Shown: positions 8,276 to 16,806, counted from the stretch's first letter. The stretch is DNA of 64,000 nt from Micromonospora_G sp044458865 (GCF_044458865.1 NZ_JBITIH010000003.1:186001-250000), one strand, 5' to 3'. The notes: generated from the sequence alone by a model not told the origin. Translations and numbers: made by a program.

Positions 8276-9007
8276 CTAGATCTTGGCGACCTGGTTGAAG
8301 TTGAGCTCCACCGGCGTCTCCCGACCGAAGATCGAGACCAGCACCTTGAGCTTCTGCTGGTCCGGATTGATCTCGCTGATCGTTGCCGGCAGGGAGGCGA
8401 AGGCGCCGTCGGTGACGGTGACGGAGTCGCCGACCTCGAAGTCGAGCACCCGGATCTCAGGCTTCGCCTTGCCGCCCTTGGCCTCGGCCTCCACCGCCGG
8501 AGCGAGCCACTTGAGCACCTCGTCCAACGACAGCGGCGCCGGCCGGTCGACCCGGTCCGTCGCCCCGACGAAGCCGGTGACGCCGGGGGTGTTCCGTACG
8601 CAGGAGTAGGACTCCGCGGTCAGCTCCATCCGAACCAGGATGTAGCCGGGGAAGACCTTCGCCTGCACCTGGGACCGCTTGCCGTTCTTGACCTCTACCT
8701 CTTCCCGGGTCGGCACCTCGACCTGGAAGATGAACTCCTCCATGTCGAGGCTGGTGATCCGGGTCTCCAGGTTGGTCTTGACCTTGTTCTCGTAACCGGC
8801 GTAGGAGTGCACCACGTACCAGTCACCCGGTGCGTAACGCAGCTTCTGCCGCAGCTCCGCGACGGGGTCGTAGTCCTCGTCCGGCTCCGACTCGCTGATC
8901 TCATCGAAATCCGGCTCGCTGGCGGCCTCGACCGACTCGTCACCGGCCGCCGTCGCCACCGCGGACTGCTCGTCCGCGGATCCGGCGGTCTCGTCGTACT
9001 CAGGCAC
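8276..9007 (-). CDS. nusG: Transcription termination/antitermination protein NusG
   Basis: NusG binds the polymerase clamp and links it to Rho or the ribosome. The 243-residue product has an acidic N-terminal extension of about 65 residues, common in actinobacteria, then the NGN domain (DWYVVHSYAGYENKVKTNLE; VFPGYILVRMEL) and a C-terminal KOW domain (FEVGDSVTVTDGAFASLPAT). GTG start with GGAAG upstream. It lies 38 bases after secE, the usual operon. Confidence 0.97.
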   Translation of the reverse strand: MPEYDETAGSADEQSAVATAAGDESVEAASEPDFDEISESEPDEDYDPVAELRQKLRYAPGDWYVVHSYAGYENKVKTNLETRITSLDMEEFIFQVEVPTREEVEVKNGKRSQVQAKVFPGYILVRMELTAESYSCVRNTPGVTGFVGATDRVDRPAPLSLDEVLKWLAPAVEAEAKGGKAKPEIRVLDFEVGDSVTVTDGAFASLPATISEINPDQQKLKVLVSIFGRETPVELNFNQVAKI

Positions 9008-9045
9008 GCTTGCTCACTTCCGTCACTATCAGCTGCGGCAGCGCG

Positions 9046-9441
9046 TCAGCTGGGGTTACCGAAGACCCACAACACGCCCTGGGCGAACCCGTAGTCCAGC
9101 CCGGCCACGATCGTCAGCATCACGGCGACGAAGACGACCACCACGGCGGTGTAGGTCAGCAGTTCCTTCCGGGTTGGCCAGATGACCTTACGCAGTTCGG
9201 CCACGACCTCGCGGAAGAACCGGGCGATCCGGCCGAAAAATCCCACGCGCTGGGTTTCCGACTTGGCCTTCGGCCGGCTGTCGGCCGACTCGGCCTTGGT
9301 CCGGGAGCGGGTGGCGGTGCCACCGCGCGAGACCGGCTCCTCGCCCTCGTCGGCGTCATCGTCGACAGCGTCGTCGATCGTCTCGTCATCGAGGCGGTCG
9401 TCGTCCGCGGCGTCCTCGCCGCGCCGGTTGCTCTCGGCCAC
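9046..9441 (-). CDS. secE: Preprotein translocase subunit SecE
   Basis: SecE clamps SecY in the membrane translocon. The chosen GTG start (MAESNRRGEDAADD) has a GGAGGGCGAA site directly upstream. The longer frame reaching 9528 lacks one. The 131-residue product has a charged, acidic then basic N-terminal half, the conserved amphipathic segment RIARFFREVVAELRKVIWP, and one C-terminal membrane helix. The large charged extension is common in actinobacterial SecE. It heads the secE-nusG pair. Confidence 0.93.
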   Translation of the reverse strand: MAESNRRGEDAADDDRLDDETIDDAVDDDADEGEEPVSRGGTATRSRTKAESADSRPKAKSETQRVGFFGRIARFFREVVAELRKVIWPTRKELLTYTAVVVVFVAVMLTIVAGLDYGFAQGVLWVFGNPS

Positions 9442-9701
9442 TTCGCCCTCCGTCGGGGGGTGCTGGGTTCGCACGTCGGGTAGACGCGCGACACGCTGGT
9501 CTCGCCGGTCGAGTTCGAATGAACTCACTCGACCGAAACCCGAACCCTACCGCCCCCCGGGACGGGCCGCGGCCGGCGGAGCCGACGGATGCCGTACGAC
9601 GCGGGGTGACCCGCTCCGGTACGACCCCGCCGATGCCACCACCACGGGACGACAGCCGCGCTCGGCGACTCCGACCCCCGGGAACGGTCAGGCCTAAGGC
9701 G
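9442..9701. other. Spacer between tRNA-Trp and secE
   Basis: About 260 bases with no supported gene. The secE promoter is expected here, but I cannot point to convincing -35/-10 boxes. Confidence 0.4.
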
Positions 9702-9774
<73 letters not shown>

Positions 9775-9789
9775 GTGCGGGAAAGTCAC

Positions 9790-9819
9790 CCCTACTTGGG
9801 CACGCACGCCTAAGTAGGG
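9790..9819 (-). terminator. Inverted repeat between hadB and tRNA-Trp
   Basis: CCCTACTT and AAGTAGGG form an 8-bp stem with a 14-base loop. A third half-site CCTACTT follows immediately (9820-9826) and can pair alternatively. It probably ends the hadAB transcript, but a regulatory role for the tRNA-secE unit is possible. Confidence 0.4.
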
Positions 9820-9948
9820 CCTACTTGCCCCACGGCGGACCAGTGTACGGGTAGACGACCGACTTTCCCAACCGGTCTCCCCCCGTACGCCGGCCGCCCC
9901 TCGGAGCGCACCGTTCCCGGCCGCCCGACCCACGCCAGAGCGCGCCGC

Positions 9949-10350
9949 TCAGCCGGCGGCGACCGAACCCCGGATGGTCGCCCGCGCCTGCGCGAGCACC
10001 TTCTCGCCCATGCAGGTGGCGGTCAGGTCGATCCTGGTCAGACCCGGCTCCGTGGTGTCCCGAACGACCGCACGCACCTCTATCTCCGTACCCTGGTCGT
10101 CATCCGGCACCAGCACCGGGCGGGTGAACCGGACGCCGTACTCGACCACGGCGTCGGGGCTCCCGGCCCACTCCGTCACCGCCCGCCCCACCAGCGCCAT
10201 GGTGAACATGCCGTGGGCGATCACACCGGGCAGGCCGACCTTGGTGGCGAACCGGTCGTTCCAGTGGATCGGGTTGAAGTCGCCCGAGGCACCCGCGTAG
10301 CGGATCAGGTCGGCCCGGGTCACCCGGAAGGTCTTCACCGGCAGTTCCAC
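9949..10350 (-). CDS. hadB: MaoC-like (R)-specific dehydratase, HadB-like
   Basis: In mycobacteria HadB is the catalytic hotdog subunit of the 3-hydroxyacyl-ACP dehydratase of FAS-II. This 133-residue product has the MaoC hydratase-2 motif: Asp and His in GDFNPIHWNDRFA, followed by GVIAHGMF. The GTG start lies one base after the hadA stop, with GGGGAG upstream. The longer frame starting at 10374 would overlap hadA. Whether it serves mycolate-type or ordinary fatty acid synthesis in a mycolate-free relative is unclear. Confidence 0.85.
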   Translation of the reverse strand: MELPVKTFRVTRADLIRYAGASGDFNPIHWNDRFATKVGLPGVIAHGMFTMALVGRAVTEWAGSPDAVVEYGVRFTRPVLVPDDDQGTEIEVRAVVRDTTEPGLTRIDLTATCMGEKVLAQARATIRGSVAAG

Positions 10351-10351
10351 G

Positions 10352-10798
10352 TCAGCTCTCCCCGCGTACGACAAGCTTTGACCAGACCGTGACCACCGGC
10401 TCGCCGGCAGCGGTCGAGACGTCGGTCCGGGTGGTCAGGAAATCGTGGCCTCCACGGGACGTGATCTCTTCCACGGTGTTGACGCAGACGAGTTCGTCCC
10501 CGGCCACCACCGGGCGGGCGTAGGCGAACCGCTGGTCACCATGAACCACCCGGCTGTAGTCGATGCCGAGCGCCGGATCGTCGATGAGCTGCTGACTCGC
10601 CGCCATCGTGACGATCACCGGAAAGGTCGGCGGCGCGACCACGTCGCCGTGTCCGAGCGCGCGGGCGGCCTCCGGGTCGTGGTACGCCGGATCGGTCGCG
10701 CCGATCGCCGTGGCGAACTCACGGATCTTCTCCCGCCCCACCTGGTACGGAGCGGTCGGTGGATAACTGCGGCCAACAAAGGAAGGGTCCAACGACAT
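10352..10798 (-). CDS. hadA: MaoC/FAS1-type dehydratase subunit, HadA-like
   Basis: This is the non-catalytic, substrate-binding partner in HadAB heterodimers, a hotdog fold without the full hydratase motif. The 148-residue product begins MSLDPSFVGRSYPPTAPYQV, which closely resembles actinobacterial HadA N-termini, and contains GHGDVVAPPTFPV and GDQRFAYARPVVAGDEL. It is translationally linked to hadB. No hadC follows; tRNA-Trp comes next instead. Confidence 0.85.
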   Translation of the reverse strand: MSLDPSFVGRSYPPTAPYQVGREKIREFATAIGATDPAYHDPEAARALGHGDVVAPPTFPVIVTMAASQQLIDDPALGIDYSRVVHGDQRFAYARPVVAGDELVCVNTVEEITSRGGHDFLTTRTDVSTAAGEPVVTVWSKLVVRGES

Positions 10799-10859
10799 GC
10801 CGCGAACCTACACTCCCGGGTCCTGGATCACCGTTTGGCGAACACGGGGAGTGACAAAA

Positions 10860-10909
10860 CACGATCGCCGCACCGGAGGCGAAAACGCCCGATCGGTACG
10901 GCGATCGTG
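10860..10909 (-). terminator. Hairpin between rpmG and hadA
   Basis: An 11-bp stem (CACGATCGCCG and its complement) encloses a smaller GGCG-AAAA-CGCC hairpin. It lies 41 bases after rpmG and 60 bases before hadA, so it could end rpmG or act in the hadAB leader. Confidence 0.5.
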
Positions 10910-10949
10910 AAAGACAACCCTCGGCCGGCATGAACCGGCCAGCGGGGTT

Positions 10950-11117
10950 CTAGCGGGTCTCGCGGTGCACGGTGTGCTTGCCATCCCGGGGGCAGAACTT
11001 CTTCAGCTCAATACGGTCCGGGTCGTTACGACGGTTCTTACGCGTGATGTAGTTGCGCTCCTTGCACTCCACACACGCCAAAGTGATCTTCGGACGGACA
11101 TCGGTCGCCTTCGCCAC
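10950..11117 (-). CDS. rpmG: 50S ribosomal protein L33
   Basis: This short gene encodes 55 residues (MAKATDVRPKITLACVECKE, ending HTVHRETR). It keeps the zinc-ribbon cysteines, CVEC near the N-terminus and a single C in KKFCPRD; the second pair is incomplete, so zinc binding is uncertain. The GTG start has a GAGGAAGG site. Position after tRNA-Thr and tRNA-Met and before hadA is the conserved actinobacterial arrangement. Confidence 0.95.
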   Translation of the reverse strand: MAKATDVRPKITLACVECKERNYITRKNRRNDPDRIELKKFCPRDGKHTVHRETR

Positions 11118-11191
11118 GGCGGAGTGCCTTCCTCGCTAAGGATCAACTACGACGTAGCAGCCTACCTGCTGGCTACGCGCACATGCAAAGT

Positions 11192-11208
11192 GGGCGCCCT
11201 AGGCGCCC
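11192..11208 (-). terminator. Short hairpin after tRNA-Met
   Basis: GGGCGCC and GGCGCCC separated by three bases form a compact GC stem, followed on the minus strand by CACTTTGC. It may terminate or process the tRNA transcript before rpmG. Confidence 0.4.
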
Positions 11209-11247
11209 TTCGCTTCGGTTACCGGATTCAGGACCGGTCGCCGACAG

Positions 11248-11320
11248 TAGCGGTGGCCGGACTTGAACCGGCGACACAGCGATTATGAGCCGCTTGCTCT
11301 ACCATCTGAGCTACACCGCC
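11248..11320 (-). tRNA. tRNA-Met (anticodon CAT)
   Basis: A 73-base cloverleaf with acceptor GGCGGTG/CACCGCT (the first pair is G-U), D arm GCTCAGATGGTAGAGC, anticodon loop CTCATAA and T arm GGTTCAAGTCC. A paired first position suggests elongator rather than initiator tRNA. Confidence 0.95.
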
Positions 11321-11346
11321 GCGGGCGGGTCCATCTGAACCCTCTG

Positions 11347-11419
11347 AGCCCCCTTACGGAATCGAACCGTAGACCTTCTCCTTACCATGGAGACGCTCTG
11401 CCGACTGAGCTAAGGGGGC
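11347..11419 (-). tRNA. tRNA-Thr (anticodon GGT)
   Basis: A 73-base cloverleaf with acceptor GCCCCCT/AGGGGGC, D arm GCTCAGTCGGCAGAGC, anticodon stem TCTCC/GGAGA around ATGGTAA, and T arm GGTTCGATTCC. It lies 26 bases upstream of tRNA-Met in the same direction. Confidence 0.97.
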
Positions 11420-11532
11420 GCACGCGATCTTGCTTCCGCCGCGCAGAAGTAAGAGTACACGGCGACGCAGTGGTGGGGAAATCGGATCCCCGGGCGTCGC
11501 GTCACCGCACGTCAGCGGCCCCGACACGGGCC

Positions 11533-14088
11533 CTACGGCACCGCGCGCAACCGGCGTACGTCGTGGCTGGACGACGTCTCCGGCTCCGCCTGGGCACCGA
11601 ACCAGGCTTCCAGGCGCTCGTACGGCAGCGGCCGGCTGAACAGGAAACCCTGGCCGATCTGACAGCCGATGTCCTGCAGCAGTTCGAGGGTCAGCTCACT
11701 CTCGACACCCTCGGCGACGACCGAGAGCCCGAACTGTTGGGAGAGCGTCACCACCGCGTTGACGATCGCCAGGTCCACCGGATCGGTCGCCATGCCCTGG
11801 ACGAACGAGCGGTCGACCTTCACCTCGTCGACCGGCAGCCGACGCAGATAGGACAGGGACGAGTAGCCGGTGCCGAAGTCGTCCACCGAGAGGCGTACCC
11901 CGACTTCGCGCAGTCGGCGCAGGGTCGGCATCGGGCGGTTGGTCCCGTCCAGCACCCCGGCTTCCTTGATTTCGAACGTCAGCAGCTCGGGGGCGACACC
12001 GTACTCGGTGAGCAGTTCCTGGACCCGGTCCGGAAAATGCTGGTCGATGAGGGTACGGGCGGAGAGGTTGACCGACACGGCGAGCGCGCCGCCGCCGGCG
12101 GTCCAGTCGCGGCTGCGCCGCAGCCCCTCCCGGAGCACCGCCTCAGTCAACCGTTCGAGCTGGCCGGTGTGTTCGGCCACCGCCACGAAGTCCTCCGGTG
12201 AGACCGGCCCGTGCGCCGGATGCTCCCAGCGCGCCAGGCACTCCACACCGACCAACCGCCGGTCGTCCAGGGTCACCTTCGGCTGGAAGTAGACCTCCAG
12301 CTCGTTGTTGTCCAGTGCCCGGCGCAGGTCACCGGCGAGACCGAGGCGATGCATGGACCGGGACTCCAGCGCCGGGTTGAACAGCTGGATGCTGCCGGGC
12401 GTCGACTTCGCGGCGGTCGCCGCCAGGTCGACCCGACGCAGCAGGGTCTCCGGGTCGTTGCCGTGGTCCGGATGAACCACGACCCCGACCGCGGTGTCGA
12501 CGTCGAGCACCAGGGTGCCGAAAACCATCTGGTCCTGGATCTGCTCACGCAGCTCGGCGGCGAGCTCGGTGGCCGCCTCCGCGTTCTCCACCCGGAGCAT
12601 GACCAGGAACTCGTCCCCGCCCACCCGGCCGACCAGGGCGGCGGCAGGGGCGCTGGAGCGCAACCGCGAGGCGACCTCGGTCAGCACCTTGTCCCCCGCG
12701 CCGTGCCCGAGCGTCTCGTTGACCTGCCGCAGCCCGTCGACGTCGAACAGGAGCATCGCGACCACCTCGCCCGGCGCCCGGACCCGTACCGCCTCCTCCA
12801 TCGCCTCGGTCATCCGGCGACGGTTCGGAAGGTTGACCAGCCCGTCGTGGTACGCGTCGTGACGCAACCGGTCGACCAGCCGGGAGTTCTCCAGCGCGAC
12901 CGCGGCGTGCGCTGCGATCGTCTCGAAGATGGGTACGTCGCCCGGCACGAAGTGGGTGGTGTCGCCGAGCCGGTTGACGACCTCCAGCGTCCCGATCACC
13001 GCCTGCCCGGAACGGAGCGGAGCGACGATGACGTCCTTGACCCCGGCCGCGCGCAGGGCGGGCCGCATCTTCTCGTCGTCCTCCAGCCGCTTCCCGACGG
13101 CGATGGTCTGCTTCTCCTGCTGGGCACGTTCGCGGACGACCGGGGGCGTCCGGTCGAAGTCGAGCAGGCCGGGATCGTCGATCCGCGCGGTGAGCAACAC
13201 CTCGGGGTGCCGACCCTGGGCGGGTAGCCACAGGGTGGCGTACTCGGCCTGCATCAGCGCCCGTACCCGACCGAGCATGACGTCCGCCAGAGTGCCGTCC
13301 TGACCACTACGGGTCATCGCCCGGGTCAGGTCGTAGATATCGGCAAGGGTGCGGTGCTGACGGAAGAAGTGGGCGTACGAGCGGCCCAGGAGGGCCAGCC
13401 CACCGGCGAGCACGGCCAGCAGCAGCAGGGACCACCAGGTGGTGACGAGCGCGATCAGCACGATCAACCCGAGCGCCACGTTCGCCATGGCGACGAGCAG
13501 GTTCGGCGCGGCGGTCCGGGCCACCTCCCAGCCCGCCTGCGAGCCCTGCATCAGCGTGATGACACCGATCACGGCGGCGAGGGTCACCAGAGTGATCGTG
13601 CTCACGCCAGCGGCGAGGATGCCCCAGGTACGCGGCCCCACGCCGTCCATCTCCGGAAGCGCGTGCAGGACCAGCCCGGCCAGTGAGGTCGCGGCCGCCG
13701 TCTTCGCCACGTTGAAGTACGCCTTCGCGGTGCCGAACTTGCGCCTGACCTGGGTGATCACGGACGCCAGGGTGAAGACCAGCACGACGGTCAGCGGGTG
13801 CAGGAAGTACATCACCAGCACCAGCGGAATCTCGGTGATGGTGACACCGAACGCCTGGCGTCGGATGACGAAGTGGAACATCGAGCCTTCGGTCACCACC
13901 ATGGCGACCGTCAGGACGAATGCGATCAGCCAGTACGCGACCGGACCGACGACACGGGACTCTGCCTCGGGTGCGACGTCCAGGATGCCCAGGGCGGTGG
14001 ACCAGATCACCGCCAGGATCGCCAACGGACCGGTGATGAACCAGGCGTGCTCAGCGGATCGTCGTGGCGATGACTGCCGCCCGGCCAT
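11533..14088 (-). CDS. Membrane GAF-GGDEF-EAL cyclic-di-GMP protein
   Basis: An 851-residue composite signalling protein. Residues 1-235 contain about eight hydrophobic segments (an MASE-like sensor), 260-402 a GAF domain, 410-575 a GGDEF domain with intact GGDEF at 490-494, and 582-835 an EAL domain. The EAL motif reads ECL (616-618) with Glu retained. DDFGTGYSSLSYL and VVAEGVES are present, so both synthesis and breakdown of cyclic di-GMP are possible; which dominates cannot be told. GGGAG sits 4 bases before the ATG. A small membrane protein gene lies just upstream. Confidence 0.93.
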   Translation of the reverse strand: MAGRQSSPRRSAEHAWFITGPLAILAVIWSTALGILDVAPEAESRVVGPVAYWLIAFVLTVAMVVTEGSMFHFVIRRQAFGVTITEIPLVLVMYFLHPLTVVLVFTLASVITQVRRKFGTAKAYFNVAKTAAATSLAGLVLHALPEMDGVGPRTWGILAAGVSTITLVTLAAVIGVITLMQGSQAGWEVARTAAPNLLVAMANVALGLIVLIALVTTWWSLLLLAVLAGGLALLGRSYAHFFRQHRTLADIYDLTRAMTRSGQDGTLADVMLGRVRALMQAEYATLWLPAQGRHPEVLLTARIDDPGLLDFDRTPPVVRERAQQEKQTIAVGKRLEDDEKMRPALRAAGVKDVIVAPLRSGQAVIGTLEVVNRLGDTTHFVPGDVPIFETIAAHAAVALENSRLVDRLRHDAYHDGLVNLPNRRRMTEAMEEAVRVRAPGEVVAMLLFDVDGLRQVNETLGHGAGDKVLTEVASRLRSSAPAAALVGRVGGDEFLVMLRVENAEAATELAAELREQIQDQMVFGTLVLDVDTAVGVVVHPDHGNDPETLLRRVDLAATAAKSTPGSIQLFNPALESRSMHRLGLAGDLRRALDNNELEVYFQPKVTLDDRRLVGVECLARWEHPAHGPVSPEDFVAVAEHTGQLERLTEAVLREGLRRSRDWTAGGGALAVSVNLSARTLIDQHFPDRVQELLTEYGVAPELLTFEIKEAGVLDGTNRPMPTLRRLREVGVRLSVDDFGTGYSSLSYLRRLPVDEVKVDRSFVQGMATDPVDLAIVNAVVTLSQQFGLSVVAEGVESELTLELLQDIGCQIGQGFLFSRPLPYERLEAWFGAQAEPETSSSHDVRRLRAVP

Positions 14089-14144
14089 ACCGCTCCCTAG
14101 GGGTTGCGTTCCCAGCTGGCCCGCGACGGAGCCGAGGGGTCGTT

Positions 14145-14315
14145 CTAGACCCCGCTCCCGCCCACCTGCGCGACAGCCGTGGTGGCGAAGTCAGCCACCC
14201 ACTCGAAGGTCAGCTGGTTAAAGGTGTGGACCTCTTCGGCCACGAACATGGCGCCGAAGAGCGCTGCCAGCGCAAGGGCTGGGCCAAGCAGCCGACACAG
14301 CCGTCGTGCAGACAT
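14145..14315 (-). CDS. Small membrane protein (56 residues)
   Basis: This short gene encodes a basic N-terminus (MSARRLCRLLG), one hydrophobic stretch (about residues 11-27) and a mildly acidic tail ending VGGSGV. A good AGGAG site lies 7 bases before the ATG. It is co-directional with and 56 bases upstream of the cyclic-di-GMP gene, so joint expression is plausible. It could be a secreted peptide with a signal sequence or a membrane-anchored small protein. No function recognised. Confidence 0.6.
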   Translation of the reverse strand: MSARRLCRLLGPALALAALFGAMFVAEEVHTFNQLTFEWVADFATTAVAQVGGSGV

Positions 14316-14907
14316 CGTTGACTCCTGTCGAGAGAATGACGGAGAAGGAGTGGAGGTTCCATGATGGTGCCACAGCTCTCGGAGGTAGCAAAGCGGTACG
14401 GGCCTGCCACGCCGCCGATGCCGCAAATTCCAACCGAACGGTAGGGAGAAGTCCGCCGGCTGGATGCAACCCCATGTGCCACAGATCCCCGACTTGGTGC
14501 GCACAGAGCACGAAGTGAGCTTTTCCTCGAATGAGATAACACGGACGAAATCGCGCTGCATCTCATAATCGACCTATAGAACTTATGCCTTCAACACTCC
14601 CCATATCGGACGGTCGCACCGTATGGGTCGGCCGCCTCCACACCGCCCTGACCTGAGGTGACGTGGATCGACGCAGGACATCGACGCACCGCATGCCTTA
14701 CAACACAATGCGTGGTCGACGCCAGCAGCCAGTAAGAACCTTCACTTCTTGTTCTCGCCGGCGGTCGGCTTGTTCTCGTCGACAGTCGGCCAACTCACAT
14801 CACTCGACGAACACCATCCCGAGCACGGCTTCCCGCACCATGACAAATTGTCGCCGCAACATCACATCGTCGAGCACACTACGTATTCATAATCTACCGT
14901 CGAGTAA
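14316..14907. other. Gene-poor, relatively AT-rich stretch
   Basis: About 590 bases with lower GC than the surroundings and no frame with a ribosome site or recognisable product. The short plus-strand frame near 14.7-14.9 kb is Ser/Arg/Thr-rich and looks random. The promoter of the 56-residue gene probably lies at the low end. Possibly decayed or transferred DNA. Confidence 0.5.
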
Positions 14908-15225
14908 TTAGCTAGACCGATCGCGAGGGTCGCGGCGCCAGATAAGCCACATCGCGGTTGGGTCCGCCTTCTCCTCCCGGGGGCGAAAATTCGACGCAGG
15001 GGCCGCTGCGGGCAGGTTGGGTCGCACCCGTACGAATCGCACGAAACGACCATCGACCGGCTGCGGAAGGACGGTGGCGGCATCCGCCAACTTCTGCCGT
15101 AGCGGCACTCCAGTACGCCCGCTCGCTCCGGCGGAAGACCACAGCGGTGACAGCGAAACCTCGCCCCCGGCCACGACGGCAGGCCCTGACCCACCGGATC
15201 CCGGCGTCATCGTGACCGAAGCCAT
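14908..15225 (-). CDS. Hypothetical protein, doubtful
   Basis: A 105-residue frame starting MASVTMTPGSGG and ending RRDPRDRSS. The middle (KLADAATVLPQPVDGRFVRF) looks protein-like, and the last part is charged with a MWLIWRR segment. No domain recognised and no convincing ribosome site. It may be a genuine small gene in a poor region or chance. Low certainty. Confidence 0.3.
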   Translation of the reverse strand: MASVTMTPGSGGSGPAVVAGGEVSLSPLWSSAGASGRTGVPLRQKLADAATVLPQPVDGRFVRFVRVRPNLPAAAPASNFRPREEKADPTAMWLIWRRDPRDRSS

Positions 15226-15315
15226 GGACGGCCGAAGGCACCAGGATCCCGACGGACCAACGAGGAGCCGACCATCCTGGGCCCTGGGGCAGAGCTGCCG
15301 ATGGCCCTCCACCTG

Positions 15316-15781
15316 TCAGGCGGCAGAGCACGAACCGAATCCGGCAGGGCGCATCGCATCCTCATGCATGACCCTCGCGGTCCTCATAAGGGTCCGGTAG
15401 ACGGCGTCAACGTCCACCAACTCAGACGCATACCGGGCGACCGTCAGGATCACCTCCGTCGCACAGTTCCCGATCTCGATCCCTCCAGAGATCACGACCT
15501 CTTTGTGGATCTTGCTCATCTCGTCCAGAGCGAGGTCGAACGGTGTACCCGCAGGCAAGCAACGAACGCGCCTCGTCCAGTGCCGCGTCGGCAGCTTGAA
15601 GGAACCGCGCGTAGATCAAGCGTTTCTCGGCCGCGAGCCCGACAGCGAGATTGATCGCCCCCTGCGCTCGCGTGATTTGAACGTGATGCCGCCGTCCCGA
15701 GTGCGCAGTCCAGACGGTCCCCGCCACGCCGGCAACGCCGACCACGGCGGTCGAGACGGGCCCAAGCCACTCCCATGCCAT
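15316..15781 (-). pseudogene. Frameshifted membrane-associated hypothetical protein
   Basis: Two minus-strand frames read together as one protein of about 155 residues. The first begins MAWEWLGPVSTAVVGVAGVA with one membrane helix, followed by a helical part (AINLAVGLAAEKRLIYARFL). Near position 15555 the sense switches by one base into the second frame (FDLALDEMSKIHKEVVISGG ... VDAVYRTLMRTARVMHEDAM). Both halves have well-formed amphipathic helices, while the continuation of either frame past the junction is Arg-rich nonsense. Either the gene is broken or the sequence has a single-base error. Function unknown. Confidence 0.6.
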
Positions 15782-15969
15782 CCAGCCATCGTGGCGATCA
15801 GCCACAAGGCCGAGCCGCGTTGGCGCGGCCAAGGCTGACGAGCCTCCTCGGCCCTCGACTTGGCCTGGCACTTGAGACACCCGGAGGAGCCCAGATCGAG
15901 CCGCCCACTTTCGCCCACGGGGAGCCGTAGACGGCCGGATCTGACTGGACTCGGCTGGATAAACGAGAA

Positions 15970-16005
15970 TCGCCCCTGACCGGCATCTCTGCTGGTCAGG
16001 GGCGA
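15970..16005 (-). terminator. Terminator after tRNA-Tyr
   Basis: A perfect 12-bp stem (TCGCCCCTGACC and its complement) with a 12-base loop, followed on the minus strand by TTCTCGTTT, lies 14 bases past the tRNA 3' end. Confidence 0.8.
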
Positions 16006-16018
16006 TAACCGCACCTGG

Positions 16019-16099
16019 TGGCGGGTAGAGGATTCGAACCTCTGAAGCTTTCGCGACGGATTTACAGTCCGCTCCCATTGGCCGCTCGGGCAACCCGCC
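16019..16099 (-). tRNA. tRNA-Tyr (anticodon GTA)
   Basis: An 81-base class II tRNA: acceptor GGCGGGT/ACCCGCC, anticodon loop CTGTAAA with GTA, a long variable arm (GTCGCGAAAGCTTC) and T arm GGTTCGAATCC. CCA is not encoded. A strong terminator follows. Confidence 0.96.
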
Positions 16100-16245
16100 A
16101 GGGCGTGCCGCCACGTGTAACGCGGCAGCGGAAGCAAGGATAGCGGTTGCACCGGGCATCTTCGCAACCGGGTACGGTCGGCACGTCGGACCGCCCAGCA
16201 GCCGTCCGGGACATCTTCATACCGCGACCCAGCAGGAGCATGATC

Positions 16246-16740
16246 ATGGCAGCCAACCCGTCGTTCGACATCGTCAGCAAGGTCGACCGGCAGGAGATCG
16301 ACAACGCCCTCCGGCAGACGGAGAAGGAGCTTGGCACTCGCTTCGACTTCCGCGGCACCGGTGCGGAGATCTCCTGGTCAGGCGAGGAGACGATCAGCCT
16401 GCAGGCGGAGACGGAGGAGCGGGTCAAGGCCGCGCTGGACGTGTTCAAAGAGAAGCTGATCAAGCGGAACATCTCGATGAAGTCGCTGGACGCGGGCGAG
16501 GCGCGCGCCTCCGGGAAGACGTACAAGCTCGACTGCAAGGTCATTCAGGGCATCGACTCGGACAAGGCCAAGGCGATCGGCAAGAAGATCCGGGACGAGG
16601 GCCCGAAGGGCGTACAGGCCCAGATCCAGGGTGACCAACTGCGGGTCACCGGCAAGAAGAGGGACGACCTGCAGGCCGTGATCACGCTGCTCAAGAGCGA
16701 GGACTTCGGCGTCGCCCTCCAGTTCACCAACTACCGGTGA
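16246..16740 (+). CDS. yajQ: YajQ-family nucleotide-binding protein (UPF0234)
   Basis: A 164-residue protein of the YajQ family, some members of which bind cyclic di-GMP (Xanthomonas) or nucleic acids. It shows the characteristic start NPSFDIVSKVDRQEIDNAL, the TRFDFRGTGAEISW strand and the C-terminal FTNYR. The AGGAG site 7 bases upstream selects this ATG over one six bases earlier. It stands alone, convergent with the MFS gene. A cyclic-di-GMP link to the nearby GGDEF-EAL gene is only a possibility. Confidence 0.93.
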   Translation: MAANPSFDIVSKVDRQEIDNALRQTEKELGTRFDFRGTGAEISWSGEETISLQAETEERVKAALDVFKEKLIKRNISMKSLDAGEARASGKTYKLDCKVIQGIDSDKAKAIGKKIRDEGPKGVQAQIQGDQLRVTGKKRDDLQAVITLLKSEDFGVALQFTNYR

Positions 16741-16765
16741 TCTCGATCACAGGCCGCCGTTAGAC

Positions 16766-16806
16766 CGGACCGCTGCGGCCCGCGCCTCGCGTACCGCAGC
16801 GGTCCG
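16766..16806. terminator. Bidirectional terminator between yajQ and MFS gene
   Basis: A perfect 13-bp stem (CGGACCGCTGCGG and its complement) with a 15-base loop lies between the ends of two convergent genes. Confidence 0.8.

Noticed and set aside
9442..9528. Longer secE start
   Set aside because: No ribosome site; the internal GTG has a strong one and gives the normal length.
14663..14911. Plus-strand small gene in the gene-poor island
   Set aside because: Ser/Arg/Thr-rich random-looking product, no ribosome site.
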